Assembly: GCA_027214345.1 (NCBI GenBank)
Contig: JAPWHR010000018.1
Coordinates: forward strand, 1-64,000
Source of the DNA: Comamonadaceae bacterium G21597-S1
GTDB lineage: Bacteria; Pseudomonadota; Gammaproteobacteria; Burkholderiales; Burkholderiaceae_C
Direction: 5' to 3'
Length of the DNA stretch: 64,000 bases
Position 1 is the first letter of the stretch. Each line of letters begins with the position of its first letter. Under the pieces are notes generated by a model, which was given only the letters and a program-made list of their open reading frames with translations, was not told the origin of the DNA and made no database searches. Both the position numbers and the translations under genes were made by a program. This document shows positions 1-5,836 of the stretch, one piece after another.

Positions 1-107
1 GACCTTCATCCATACGAGCTTCCCATGCAGCCCTTTCATACCCCGCAGCAGCAAATTCGCGCCGCTACGTCAGGCGAAAAGTGGGTTAATGGACAGCTTG
101 GTTAGGC
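1..107. other. Left flank of the cassette array, possible attI or preceding attC end
   Basis: No gene is visible in the first 100 bases. A core-site sequence GGTTAGGCCGCAC at 100-112 marks the left boundary of the first cassette, because its exact reverse complement occurs at 672-684 at the start of that cassette's own attC site. The sequence to its left is not obviously palindromic like the later attC sites, so it could be an attI site next to an integrase gene lying outside the window. The fragment is too short to decide between attI and the end of another attC. Confidence 0.4.
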
Positions 108-124
108 CGCACAAACACCACCCC

Positions 125-682
125 ATGACGCTCACCGCCGATCAAATTGCCATTGCCGGCGCCGTTGTGTCTGCAGTTTCAGCTGCGGTAGCCGTAGTGG
201 CGATTTACGTGCCTTGGCGCAATACCTCAGATGCCGCGCTCTTTGGTGAGGCCGTACTCGCCCTTGAGCGGGCGTACCGGTCCCTCAATGCTAGTCAGCA
301 GGACGGCAGTCGACCTGCCCCGGATCGACTGAACTGGTTGACTGCGGCTCGACATGTAGAGTCATTCAAGGAGTTGCGTGGAAGGCTAAAGACCACGCTT
401 TATCGCAGGCTGTGTGCTGAACACGAAGAGCATTGGCGACATGAGTTTTATCTGTCGCTGCTGAAGGACAGGATTCTTCACGTCTCATACTTCGAGTCTG
501 GCCCCATCGAGCCAAGATCAGCAGTCGTCGTCTATGGCTTTGCGGCGTGGCCGGATTCTCGGAAGGATCCAATCGATATCGCGGACTATGAGGCCATCTT
601 CCAGCAATCAGACCTCCTCAAAGGGAACATCGGTCTGAGGCAATACCTTACTCGCTTCCCGGAGTTCAGCGGTGCGGCCTAA
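125..682 (+). CDS. Cassette 1: small membrane-anchored protein of unknown function
   Basis: I do not recognise this 185-residue protein. One hydrophobic segment (about residues 7-29, rich in Ala and Val) is followed by a soluble, charged domain of about 150 residues, so it is probably an inner-membrane protein with a cytoplasmic tail. An earlier in-frame ATG at 89 lies to the left of the cassette recombination point at 101 and would belong to the neighbouring DNA, so the ATG at 125 inside the cassette is preferred. Neither start has a good ribosome binding site. The TAA stop lies inside the first attC site, typical of cassette genes. Single-gene membrane-protein cassettes of unknown function are common in chromosomal integrons. 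Confidence 0.6.
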   Translation: MTLTADQIAIAGAVVSAVSAAVAVVAIYVPWRNTSDAALFGEAVLALERAYRSLNASQQDGSRPAPDRLNWLTAARHVESFKELRGRLKTTLYRRLCAEHEEHWRHEFYLSLLKDRILHVSYFESGPIEPRSAVVVYGFAAWPDSRKDPIDIADYEAIFQQSDLLKGNIGLRQYLTRFPEFSGAA

Positions 683-805
683 CCCCTCGCTCAAGCGCCG
701 ACGCGCAACGGCACGGCACCTGGCCCGCGAAGCGCTCACTGTGTATCCTGCGCTTCGCGGGCCAGGCGCCGTGCCGCCGCGCGCGGCTTAGCTCGAACGT
801 TATGC
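677..805 (+). other. attC recombination site of cassette 1 (about 129 bp)
   Basis: The site starts with GCCTAAC (677-683) and ends with GTTATGC (799-805), matching the inverted core boxes of integron attC sites. The sequence TTAGCTCGAACGTT before the end is the usual L'/R' arrangement. The middle contains a perfect 16-bp stem, 720-735 pairing with 750-765, so a bottom-strand hairpin is expected. The same core as at 100-112 occurs in reverse complement at 672-684. Confidence 0.85.
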
Positions 806-871
806 CTCATCCGAGGAGCTCGGTTTTGCGGTAGGTGTAGACTAGCTGAAACCCTACCGGGAGCCCATCAA

Positions 872-1099
872 ATGACCAGCTTAGTCGACGAAATTTCTCA
901 AAAGGCCCATGCACTTCCGCCCGAGGATCGTGTCAAATTGGCCGAGGAACTCCTAGCCACCGTCTATACGGTGGACGATGAGGTTGAGAGTGCGTGGGAT
1001 GAAGAGATAAAGCGTCGTATCGGCGAAATTTACACAGGGACTGCTAGGTTGGTTCCCGCTGAGGAAGTCTTCGCAGAAGCGCGCAAACTTCTCAAGTGA
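872..1099 (+). CDS. Cassette 2: antitoxin of a ParE/RelE-type module
   Basis: This 75-residue protein belongs to the short addiction-module antitoxin family (TIGR02574-like): an N-terminal helix (SLVDEISQKAHALPPEDRVK) and an acidic middle with the AEELL and AWDEEIKRR segments typical of the family. It should bind and neutralise the toxin encoded immediately downstream and probably repress their shared promoter. GGGAG lies 8 bases before the ATG. The gene overlaps the toxin start by 4 bases (GTGA at 1096-1099), which indicates translational coupling. A GGTAGG-N17-CCTACC inverted repeat at 830-858 just upstream could be the operator, although this is only a pattern match. Confidence 0.85.
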   Translation: MTSLVDEISQKAHALPPEDRVKLAEELLATVYTVDDEVESAWDEEIKRRIGEIYTGTARLVPAEEVFAEARKLLK

Positions 1100-1398
1100 C
1101 GCGCGTTCGGTTTCACGGAGCGGCGCTCGACGAATTTTCGAATGAGGTTTCGTATTACGCGGCCGTTGCCCCACGTCTTGGCGAGAGTTTTGTGGTGGCC
1201 GTAGAAAATGCTACGAGGCTCGCCACTGATTTTCCCCTGATGGGAGCAACGTACAAGTACGGCACCCGTCGAGTTTTCCCCAAGAGATTTCCGTTTTCAC
1301 TTGTCTACTTGGTACGCGACGATGAGATCTACATACTGGCGCTCGCACCTTTCCGCAAGAAGCCTGGGTACTGGCGGTCGCGGAGGCATGAGGCATAA
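1096..1398 (+). CDS. Cassette 2: ParE/RelE-type toxin
   Basis: This 100-residue basic protein has the RelE/ParE plasmid-stabilisation fold signature: an N-terminal helical hairpin, then strands around RRVFPKRFPFSLVYLV and a C-terminal PGYW motif. It probably acts on ribosome-bound mRNA or on gyrase; the sequence does not say which. It starts at GTG overlapping the antitoxin stop and ends with TAA inside the second attC site. It resembles the toxin of cassette 5, with the same FPFS..Y and RR(K)PGYW segments, so the two modules are related but not recent copies. Confidence 0.85.
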   Translation: MTRVRFHGAALDEFSNEVSYYAAVAPRLGESFVVAVENATRLATDFPLMGATYKYGTRRVFPKRFPFSLVYLVRDDEIYILALAPFRKKPGYWRSRRHEA

Positions 1399-1479
1399 CA
1401 TATCGCCCGACGCGGACACGCAACAGCAAGATGCCGCTTAGCGGCAATTGTTGCGCACCGGTCATCTCGAGCGTTAACC
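1393..1479 (+). other. attC recombination site of cassette 2 (about 87 bp)
   Basis: The outer boxes are GCATAAC (1393-1399) and GTTAACC (1473-1479). ATGAGGCATAAC at 1388-1399 is the exact reverse complement of the cassette's own left end, GTTATGCCTCAT at 799-810, showing that 799 to about 1473 is one excisable unit. The internal arms CGCAACA and TGTTGCG, and the palindrome GCCGCTTAGCGGC, give the usual hairpin. Confidence 0.85.
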
Positions 1480-1487
1480 TTCAAGTC

Positions 1488-1516
1488 TTGTGTGTAGTAC
1501 GTCTTTGACGTATAGT
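1488..1516 (+). promoter_or_regulatory. Promoter and operator of the HigBA-like module in cassette 3
   Basis: A -35-like TTGTGT (1488-1493) and a -10 box TATAGT (1511-1516) are separated by exactly 17 bases. The inverted repeat TACGTC-ttt-GACGTA (1498-1512) fills the spacer and overlaps the -10 box, as expected of an operator for the Xre-type antitoxin made by this cassette. Transcription would begin only a base or two before the GTG codon at 1525, so the toxin mRNA may be almost leaderless. Assignment is by sequence pattern only. Confidence 0.6.
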
Positions 1517-1524
1517 TAGCGATC

Positions 1525-1840
1525 GTGAATTCCTTGATCGAAACACCCACCATTGCTGCCGACGCGGACAGGTTGTGATCTGAAGACGAACGGTTGGAGT
1601 TCTTGACTTGGTTGGGGGGCAAATCCGGAGGCGGGCGATGTCATTCCAGACAGTGGTGGCTGCCGCAAGGTGCGATGGTCTCGTGCCGGTACAGGAAAAC
1701 GCGGCGGCGTGCGCGTTGTCTACTTTACGAGGTTGGCTCTCGGCGAAATCTGGTTGCTTCTCATCTATGCGAAGTCGGCACGTGACACCATTCCCGGTCA
1801 CATACTTAAAGCGGTCCGAAAGGAGATAGAAAATGGCTAG
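1525..1840 (+). pseudogene. Cassette 3: broken HigB/RelE-type toxin
   Basis: Joining two frames reconstructs a RelE-family toxin that would precede its antitoxin, as in HigBA-type modules. Starting at GTG 1525 the frame reads NSLIETPTIAADADRL and then hits TGA at 1576-1578, where family members usually have Trp followed by SEDER. It continues to LEFLTWL and shifts frame at a run of six G (about 1612-1617). In the next frame it reads ANPEAGDVIPDSGG, KVRWSRAGTGKRGGVRVVYF and LLLIYAKSARDTIPGH, ending at TAG 1838-1840 inside the antitoxin start. Both lesions are visible in the sequence. Either alone should inactivate the toxin unless the stop is read through and the G run slips. Confidence 0.8.
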
Positions 1841-2153
1841 CACTACTACCCGCCGGCGTGTGGCGGCAAAACGGGGTTCAGCTGGTGAGGATCTGGGTCT
1901 GAAGCTACTTCAGTCCGTGCGCGAAATGAAGGCCGGCCAAGCTGCTCGGGTCACAAATGTAGAGCTCAACGACGTTGCGCAAGCGCGTCAAGGTACGGGC
2001 TTGTCCCAGACACAATTCGCAGAAGCGCTGAGCATCTCGAAGCGCACCTTGCAGGAGTGGGAGCAAGGTCGTCGTGCTCCGTCGGGCGCTGCCCAGGCAC
2101 TAATCAGAATTGCGATGCGGCATCCCGAAGTTGTTCGGGAAGTCCTTGCGTGA
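1833..2153 (+). CDS. Cassette 3: Xre-family antitoxin (HigA/NadS-like)
   Basis: This intact 106-residue protein has a C-terminal helix-turn-helix of the Xre type (RQGTGLSQTQFAEALSISKR followed by TLQEWEQGRR and PSGAAQALIRIA), as in HigA/NadS antitoxins that neutralise RelE-like toxins and repress their own operon. AAAGGAGAT gives a strong ribosome binding site 5 bases before the ATG. The start overlaps the end of the decayed toxin frame by 8 bases. With the toxin broken, this antitoxin is probably an orphan repressor that could still act in trans on related modules. It lies just before attC 3. Confidence 0.85.
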   Translation: MASTTTRRRVAAKRGSAGEDLGLKLLQSVREMKAGQAARVTNVELNDVAQARQGTGLSQTQFAEALSISKRTLQEWEQGRRAPSGAAQALIRIAMRHPEVVREVLA

Positions 2154-2160
2154 ACGGCCA

Positions 2161-2217
2161 GGTTAACTGGTCGCCCCCGGCGGACGCCTTCGGCGCCGCT
2201 GGTCTTCGGCGTTAAGC
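2161..2217 (+). other. attC recombination site of cassette 3 (57 bp)
   Basis: The outer boxes are GGTTAAC (2161-2167) and GTTAAGC (2211-2217), around a GC-rich palindromic core (GGCGGACGCCTTCGGCGCC). AGGTTAAC at 2160-2167 is complementary to the left end of the cassette, GTTAACCT at 1473-1480. The site closely resembles attC 5 at 3257, so at least two cassettes share one attC type. Confidence 0.85.
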
Positions 2218-2248
2218 ATGCTGCCCGCGTTTGCGCGATGCTTCAGCC

Positions 2249-2443
2249 ATGGCCACCAAGGTCAAGGAACTTCTCGCGATGTTTCAGGCGGATGGCTGGC
2301 GACTGGTGCGTCAAAAAGGTAGTCATCGCCAATACCACCATGCGTCGAAGTCGGGAACTGTGACCGTTGCGGGCAAAGACAGTGTTGAAGTGCCGCCTGG
2401 CACACTGAACAGCATCCTGAAGCAGGCGGGTCTAAAGAAGTGA
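2249..2443 (+). CDS. hicA: Cassette 4: HicA mRNA interferase toxin
   Basis: This protein of about 64 residues matches HicA, a small double-stranded-RNA-binding-fold toxin that cleaves mRNA. The family core is visible: KVKELLAMFQADGWRLVRQK, then GSHRQYHH with the conserved catalytic His, then the VPPGTLNSILKQAGL ending. The ATG at 2249 is chosen over one at 2231 because HicA proteins usually begin just before the KELL helix. The gene is followed immediately by hicB, with the usual toxin-first order. Confidence 0.88.
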   Translation: MATKVKELLAMFQADGWRLVRQKGSHRQYHHASKSGTVTVAGKDSVEVPPGTLNSILKQAGLKK

Positions 2444-2451
2444 GGTTGCAG

Positions 2452-2664
2452 ATGCAGTATCTGGTCGTCATCGAAAAAGGGGAGTCCAGTTTTGGTGCGT
2501 ACGTCCCTGACTTACCAGGGTGTGTCGCGGTTGGTGAATCCCGGTCTGAAGTAGCGGAGCTGATCCAGGAAGCGATCGAATTCCATCTGGCCGGAATGAA
2601 GGAAGACGGGCTGCCTATTCCTGAGCCTCATTCCACAGGCGAGCTTGTTGAGGTGCATGCTTGA
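2452..2664 (+). CDS. hicB: Cassette 4: HicB antitoxin, short form
   Basis: This 70-residue protein carries the partial RNase H-like HicB fold: MQYLVVIEKGESSFGAYVPD, LPGCVAVGES and the following helix ELIQEAIEFHLAGMKEDG. It should bind and mask HicA. It is a short HicB without the C-terminal DNA-binding (ribbon-helix-helix or HTH) domain found in longer members, so autoregulation is uncertain. A GTG at 2440 overlapping the hicA stop would add four residues; the ATG at 2452 fits the family better. The TGA stop lies in attC 4. Confidence 0.85.
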   Translation: MQYLVVIEKGESSFGAYVPDLPGCVAVGESRSEVAELIQEAIEFHLAGMKEDGLPIPEPHSTGELVEVHA

Positions 2665-2717
2665 CATGCCGCTGCATCCGACCGCCTGCGGCGTCGGCTT
2701 AGCTCGAACGTCAAAGC
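2659..2717 (+). other. attC recombination site of cassette 4 (59 bp)
   Basis: The outer boxes are GCTTGAC (2659-2665) and GTCAAAGC (2710-2717), with TTAGCTCGAACG before the end, as in attC 1. GCATGCTTGAC at 2655-2665 is complementary to the cassette's left end, GTTAAGCATGC at 2211-2221, with one mismatch. Confidence 0.8.
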
Positions 2718-2746
2718 CGACTTCAAGCAGTGCTGCTATTTCATCC

Positions 2747-2971
2747 ATGAAAGCGGATGCAATTCGTCGAGAAGCTCTGTCACTTGCTGCCCGGGAAAGG
2801 GCGGAACTTGCCGAGCAACTACTTGCCAGCCTTGACGCCCCGTCAGAGGAAGAGGTCGCGCAGCTATGGCTGCACGAAGCTGCGCGGCGTGCTGAGGAGA
2901 TAGACAGAGGCCTTTCCAAGCGCATTTCTGCTGAAGACGTACGCCGTGAGGCGCAAGCCTTGCTCAGGTGA
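2747..2971 (+). CDS. Cassette 5: antitoxin of a second ParE/RelE-type module
   Basis: This 74-residue antitoxin is of the same short addiction-module family as the one in cassette 2: MKADAIRREALSLAARERAE, LAEQLLASLD, an acidic EEEVAQLW stretch and a C-terminal RREAQALL helix. A longer open frame reaches back to 2645 but crosses attC 4 and the hicB stop, so the ATG at 2747 is used. There is no strong ribosome binding site. The gene overlaps the toxin start by 4 bases (GTGA at 2968-2971), implying coupled translation. Confidence 0.83.
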   Translation: MKADAIRREALSLAARERAELAEQLLASLDAPSEEEVAQLWLHEAARRAEEIDRGLSKRISAEDVRREAQALLR

Positions 2972-3264
2972 GCTATTTCTTCAGCGATGCGGCACGCGTC
3001 GAGCATCTTGAACACGTTGCCTACCATGAAGAACAACGACCCGGTTTGGGTGCGACGTACCTTGCTGCGTTCGAAGCCGCGAAGGCAAAAGCATGTGAGC
3101 ATCCTGATCGGTTTCGTGTCGAACTTGCCCCGGCAATTCGTCGGTATCGAGTGCCAGGTTTTCCCTTCAGTGTTGTCTTGTATCGCGAATCCGGTCCGGG
3201 TGTGGAGGTGCTTGTGGTCGCGTCACATCGCCGTCGCCCAGGCTATTGGCTGGTCCGGCTTTAG
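2968..3264 (+). CDS. Cassette 5: ParE/RelE-type toxin
   Basis: This 98-residue protein of the RelE/ParE stabilisation-toxin family has the helical start (ARVEHLEHVAYHEEQRPGLG), the RRYRVPGFPFSVVLY strand pair and a terminal RRRPGYW motif. Start is GTG overlapping the antitoxin stop. The TAG stop lies in the left box of attC 5. The target (mRNA or gyrase) cannot be told from sequence. Confidence 0.85.
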   Translation: MSYFFSDAARVEHLEHVAYHEEQRPGLGATYLAAFEAAKAKACEHPDRFRVELAPAIRRYRVPGFPFSVVLYRESGPGVEVLVVASHRRRPGYWLVRL

Positions 3265-3317
3265 CTGGTCACCCCAGGCGGACGCCTTCGGCGTCGCTGG
3301 TCTTCGACTACATGGGC
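3257..3317 (+). other. attC site of cassette 5, degenerate right end of the array
   Basis: The sequence parallels attC 3 through GGCGGACGCCTTCGGCGtCGCTGGTCTTCG (shared core shorter than this span), and its left box GGCTTTAGC is a decayed complement of the cassette start GTCAAAGCC at 2710-2718. The expected right box GTTRRRY is missing: CTACATGGGC stands in its place. This is probably the last site of the array, and recombination at its right end may be impaired. Confidence 0.65.
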
Positions 3318-3849
3318 TTCCCCATTTTTGTCCAACCGAAGTCCGCCGAGGTTGAATCGCGCCAGCGATTGGCCCCGGAATTCGGATTGCTTCGAACCCG
3401 CTTCGACCGTGCGTGTCTGGCAGCGTTGCCTTCATGGCAACAGGTGCGGCCAGCGAAACTGCAAGCGGTCATTGATGCAGCGATCTTGCCTGCGGACCCT
3501 GATGAAGGACGCGCGTGGGGGACCCATTCGTTAGCCGAGGACGCCGTGCACAACGCCTCCTGGAGCCAAACGGTCACTCCCCACGCAGGTCCAACCTGAT
3601 ACTCATCAACGCTGGTGTCACGCGGCGGTGGAAACAACTATCGAGTCGACATGTCGTCGTTCATGCTGGCAGCCTGTCGGCGTCGAACGATGTGGGGTGG
3701 TCCCGGTTGGCGATCGAATAGTCGATCAATGCCGTCGCACGCTGCGAGGGGTGCATGCCGAGGCCCTTGCGGCGCGCCGGCCCCCAGCGAGTTGCGGGTG
3801 GTGTCAAATGCGGGCCTTCGGGATTAAACGGCATGGGAGGCCGTCACGC
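3312..3849. other. Stretch between the cassette array and the methyltransferase gene, no recognised gene
   Basis: An open frame from ATG 3312 to the stop ending at 3599 (95 codons, beginning MGFPIFVQPKSAE and containing KLQAVIDAAILPADPDEGRA) starts inside the decayed attC 5. It has no clear ribosome binding site and I cannot place it in a family; it may be a remnant of a sixth cassette or chance. From 3600 to 3849 I see no gene, repeat or terminator. GGGAGG just before 3850 is the ribosome binding site of the next gene. Confidence 0.3.
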
Positions 3850-4560
3850 ATGAACCAGCATGAACTCAAGGCCGTTTTCGATCGACAGGCGTCCGGCTAC
3901 GAACGGCAGCAACAGCGGTTGGCGCCGGTTCACGACGGCCTGTACTTTCAGCTGCAATGGATATTGTCCTGGTTGCCGCGATCGGCACGCATCCTGTGTG
4001 TCGGCCTGGGCGTCGGCGCGGAACTGTCCTATTTGGCCGGCCGTTTCCCGAGCTGGAGTTTCACGGCTGTCGAACCCTCCGGGGCCATGCTGAGCGCGTG
4101 TCGTCGAAGAGCCGAAAGCGAGGGGTTTGCATCGCGCTGCGTATTTCATGAGGGTTACCTGGAGTCGCAGCCGGATGTCGAATCCCATGACGCTGCCACC
4201 TGCTTCCTGGTTTCGCAGTTCCTGCGCGATGCCAACGAGCGTTCGCGGCTTTTTCAAACCATTGCCATGCGCTTGCGGCCCGGCGGCATCCTGGTCAGTG
4301 CGGACCTGGCTTCGGACATCGGTTCCATCGAATATGCGGCCTTGCTCGCGAATTGGGTCACGATGCTGCACGCCGCAGACGTTCCGCCCGACACCATCGA
4401 AAAAACACATGCCGCCTGGAAAAAGGATGTGGCCATCCCTCCCCCCGGCGACGTCAAGACCCTTATCGCGCGCGGCGGATTCGACACGCCGGTTCAGTTC
4501 TATCAGGCCGGACTGGTCCATGCCTGGTTTGCCCGGCGGTCGGTGCAAAATGCCGGCTGA
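3850..4560 (+). CDS. Class I SAM-dependent methyltransferase
   Basis: This 236-residue cytoplasmic protein has the class I methyltransferase fold. The SAM-binding motif I appears as ILCVGLGVGAELSYLAGRFP, followed by an acidic residue at the end of strand 2 (FTAVEPSGAML) and the motif around LRPGGILVSADLASD. The substrate is not identifiable; the arrangement resembles methyltransferases for small molecules such as quinone or tRNA-modification enzymes. The open frame extends upstream to 3628, but the ATG at 3850 has GGGAGG nearby and begins where the homologous fold begins. It stands alone in front of the DUF486 gene, with 265 bases between. Confidence 0.8.
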   Translation: MNQHELKAVFDRQASGYERQQQRLAPVHDGLYFQLQWILSWLPRSARILCVGLGVGAELSYLAGRFPSWSFTAVEPSGAMLSACRRRAESEGFASRCVFHEGYLESQPDVESHDAATCFLVSQFLRDANERSRLFQTIAMRLRPGGILVSADLASDIGSIEYAALLANWVTMLHAADVPPDTIEKTHAAWKKDVAIPPPGDVKTLIARGGFDTPVQFYQAGLVHAWFARRSVQNAG

Positions 4561-4825
4561 CCGATCGTTGCCACGGCAGTCGCATGGCGCCTGGAGGGCT
4601 GTGTCCGCCCGCGCAATCCGCGGCGTGCGCTGCATGGAGTTCGTCGAGGGACGGCCGCGTGTTCCGCGCTCGAGAGCCGACGCGGGTTGCCGTTCATCGG
4701 CGACGGCCGTGGTCGTATCGCGCGGTCTGGCGTTGCCGTCGATGCTCCGGGTGCGGTCCATCGACGAAAATTCAGGCGCGCGCTCGACCAGACGCGCCTG
4801 TCTTGTGCATGGAGGATGACTGTCG

Positions 4826-5182
4826 ATGCGCCCCTTCGTTTTGACCGTCGTGTTGCTGACGCTGAGCAACGTCTTCATGACGTTTGCGTGGTACGCGCAC
4901 CTGAAGGAACTGAGCCACAAGCCCTGGGTGGTCGCTGCGTTGCTCAGCTGGGGCATTGCCCTGTTCGAATACCTGCTGCAGGTGCCTGCGAACCGCATTG
5001 GCTACACCGTCATGTCGGTGGCCCAGCTCAAGATCCTGCAGGAGGTCATCACCTTGTCCGTCTTCGTGCCGTTTGCCGTGCTCTATCTCAAGGAGCCGCT
5101 GAAGCTGGACTATCTGTGGGCCGGCCTGTGCATGCTTGCCGCGGTCTACTTCATCTTCAGGAGTCGCTGGAGTGGCGGCTGA
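4826..5182 (+). CDS. DUF486 (DMT superfamily) small membrane protein
   Basis: This 118-residue protein has four hydrophobic segments, at about residues 3-22, 37-55, 66-90 and 96-113. It matches the DUF486 group of the drug/metabolite transporter superfamily, with SNVFMTFAWYAHLK near the N-terminus, a LLSWGIALFEYLLQVPANR segment and a C-terminal YLKEPLKLDYLWAGLC stretch. Such small four-helix proteins would work as dimers in the inner membrane; the substrate is unknown. A strong ribosome binding site (GGAGGATGA) precedes the ATG. Confidence 0.85.
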   Translation: MRPFVLTVVLLTLSNVFMTFAWYAHLKELSHKPWVVAALLSWGIALFEYLLQVPANRIGYTVMSVAQLKILQEVITLSVFVPFAVLYLKEPLKLDYLWAGLCMLAAVYFIFRSRWSGG

Positions 5183-5209
5183 ACCCATGAGCCACTAATA
5201 GGTGCATGC

Positions 5210-5638
5210 ATGCCATTGATCGCCGTCACGCGTCTGCGTATCCGTTCGCCGTGGTACTTGCCGGCCTTTCAGTGGCATGCGTTTCGCGCGGCGCGGCAGG
5301 CGCGCACGGCGCCGGGCAACCTCGCCATTGCCTTGTTCAACGATGCGCACCGCGCGTTCTGGACCTGCACGGCCTGGAAAGACCTGGACGCGATGCGATC
5401 CTACCTGGCGGCAGAGCCGCATCGCAGTGCCATGCGCAAGCTGGCACGCTGGTGCGACGAGGCCAGCGTCGTGCACTGGACCCAGGAATCTGCCGCGTTG
5501 CCGACCTGGCAGATGGCGCATGCGCGGATGCAGCAGGAGGGGCGCCCGTCCAGGGTGAATCAACCGTCACCGGACCATGTGGCCTTTCGGATCGCCGTAC
5601 CACGGCGGCCCGGCGGCCAGCAAACCAAGCCTGGATGA
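5210..5638 (+). CDS. DUF3291/monooxygenase-like small protein
   Basis: This 142-residue protein begins MPLIAVTRLRIRSPWYLPAF and contains the pattern NLAIALFNDAHRAFWTCTAW, DLDAMRSYLAAEPHRSAMRK and ASVVHWTQES. That is the layout of small ferredoxin-like alpha/beta proteins of the antibiotic-biosynthesis-monooxygenase/DUF3291 type. Function is unknown; a heme- or small-molecule-handling role is only a family-level guess. The C-terminal 35 residues are low in structure and may be poorly conserved. Only a weak AGGTG precedes the ATG. It follows the DUF486 gene by 27 bases and may be cotranscribed with it. Confidence 0.65.
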   Translation: MPLIAVTRLRIRSPWYLPAFQWHAFRAARQARTAPGNLAIALFNDAHRAFWTCTAWKDLDAMRSYLAAEPHRSAMRKLARWCDEASVVHWTQESAALPTWQMAHARMQQEGRPSRVNQPSPDHVAFRIAVPRRPGGQQTKPG

Positions 5639-5836
5639 ACCCGATCTGAGATCGCTCAGGTTCCGAACGGCTGCATCGCCGTAAACGCGCGCGCAGCGCC
5701 ATGGGCAGGCCATCGCGTCCCATCGTCTCTCGCGAATACCGCCTGCCTGGTTCGATCGCCCGGCGTCGCGGCGACCCAGGTATTCTTCGCTTTCGCACAA
5801 GCGTTCAGAGCCTGGAGCGCCATTGACACGAAGCAG

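Noticed and set aside
89-124. Start of the first cassette gene at ATG 89.
   Set aside because: The codon lies outside the cassette boundary at 101 and would not travel with the cassette.
5639-5836. Short stem CTGAG-ATCG-CTCAG near 5647 as a bidirectional terminator.
   Set aside because: Only five pairs and no T-run on either strand.
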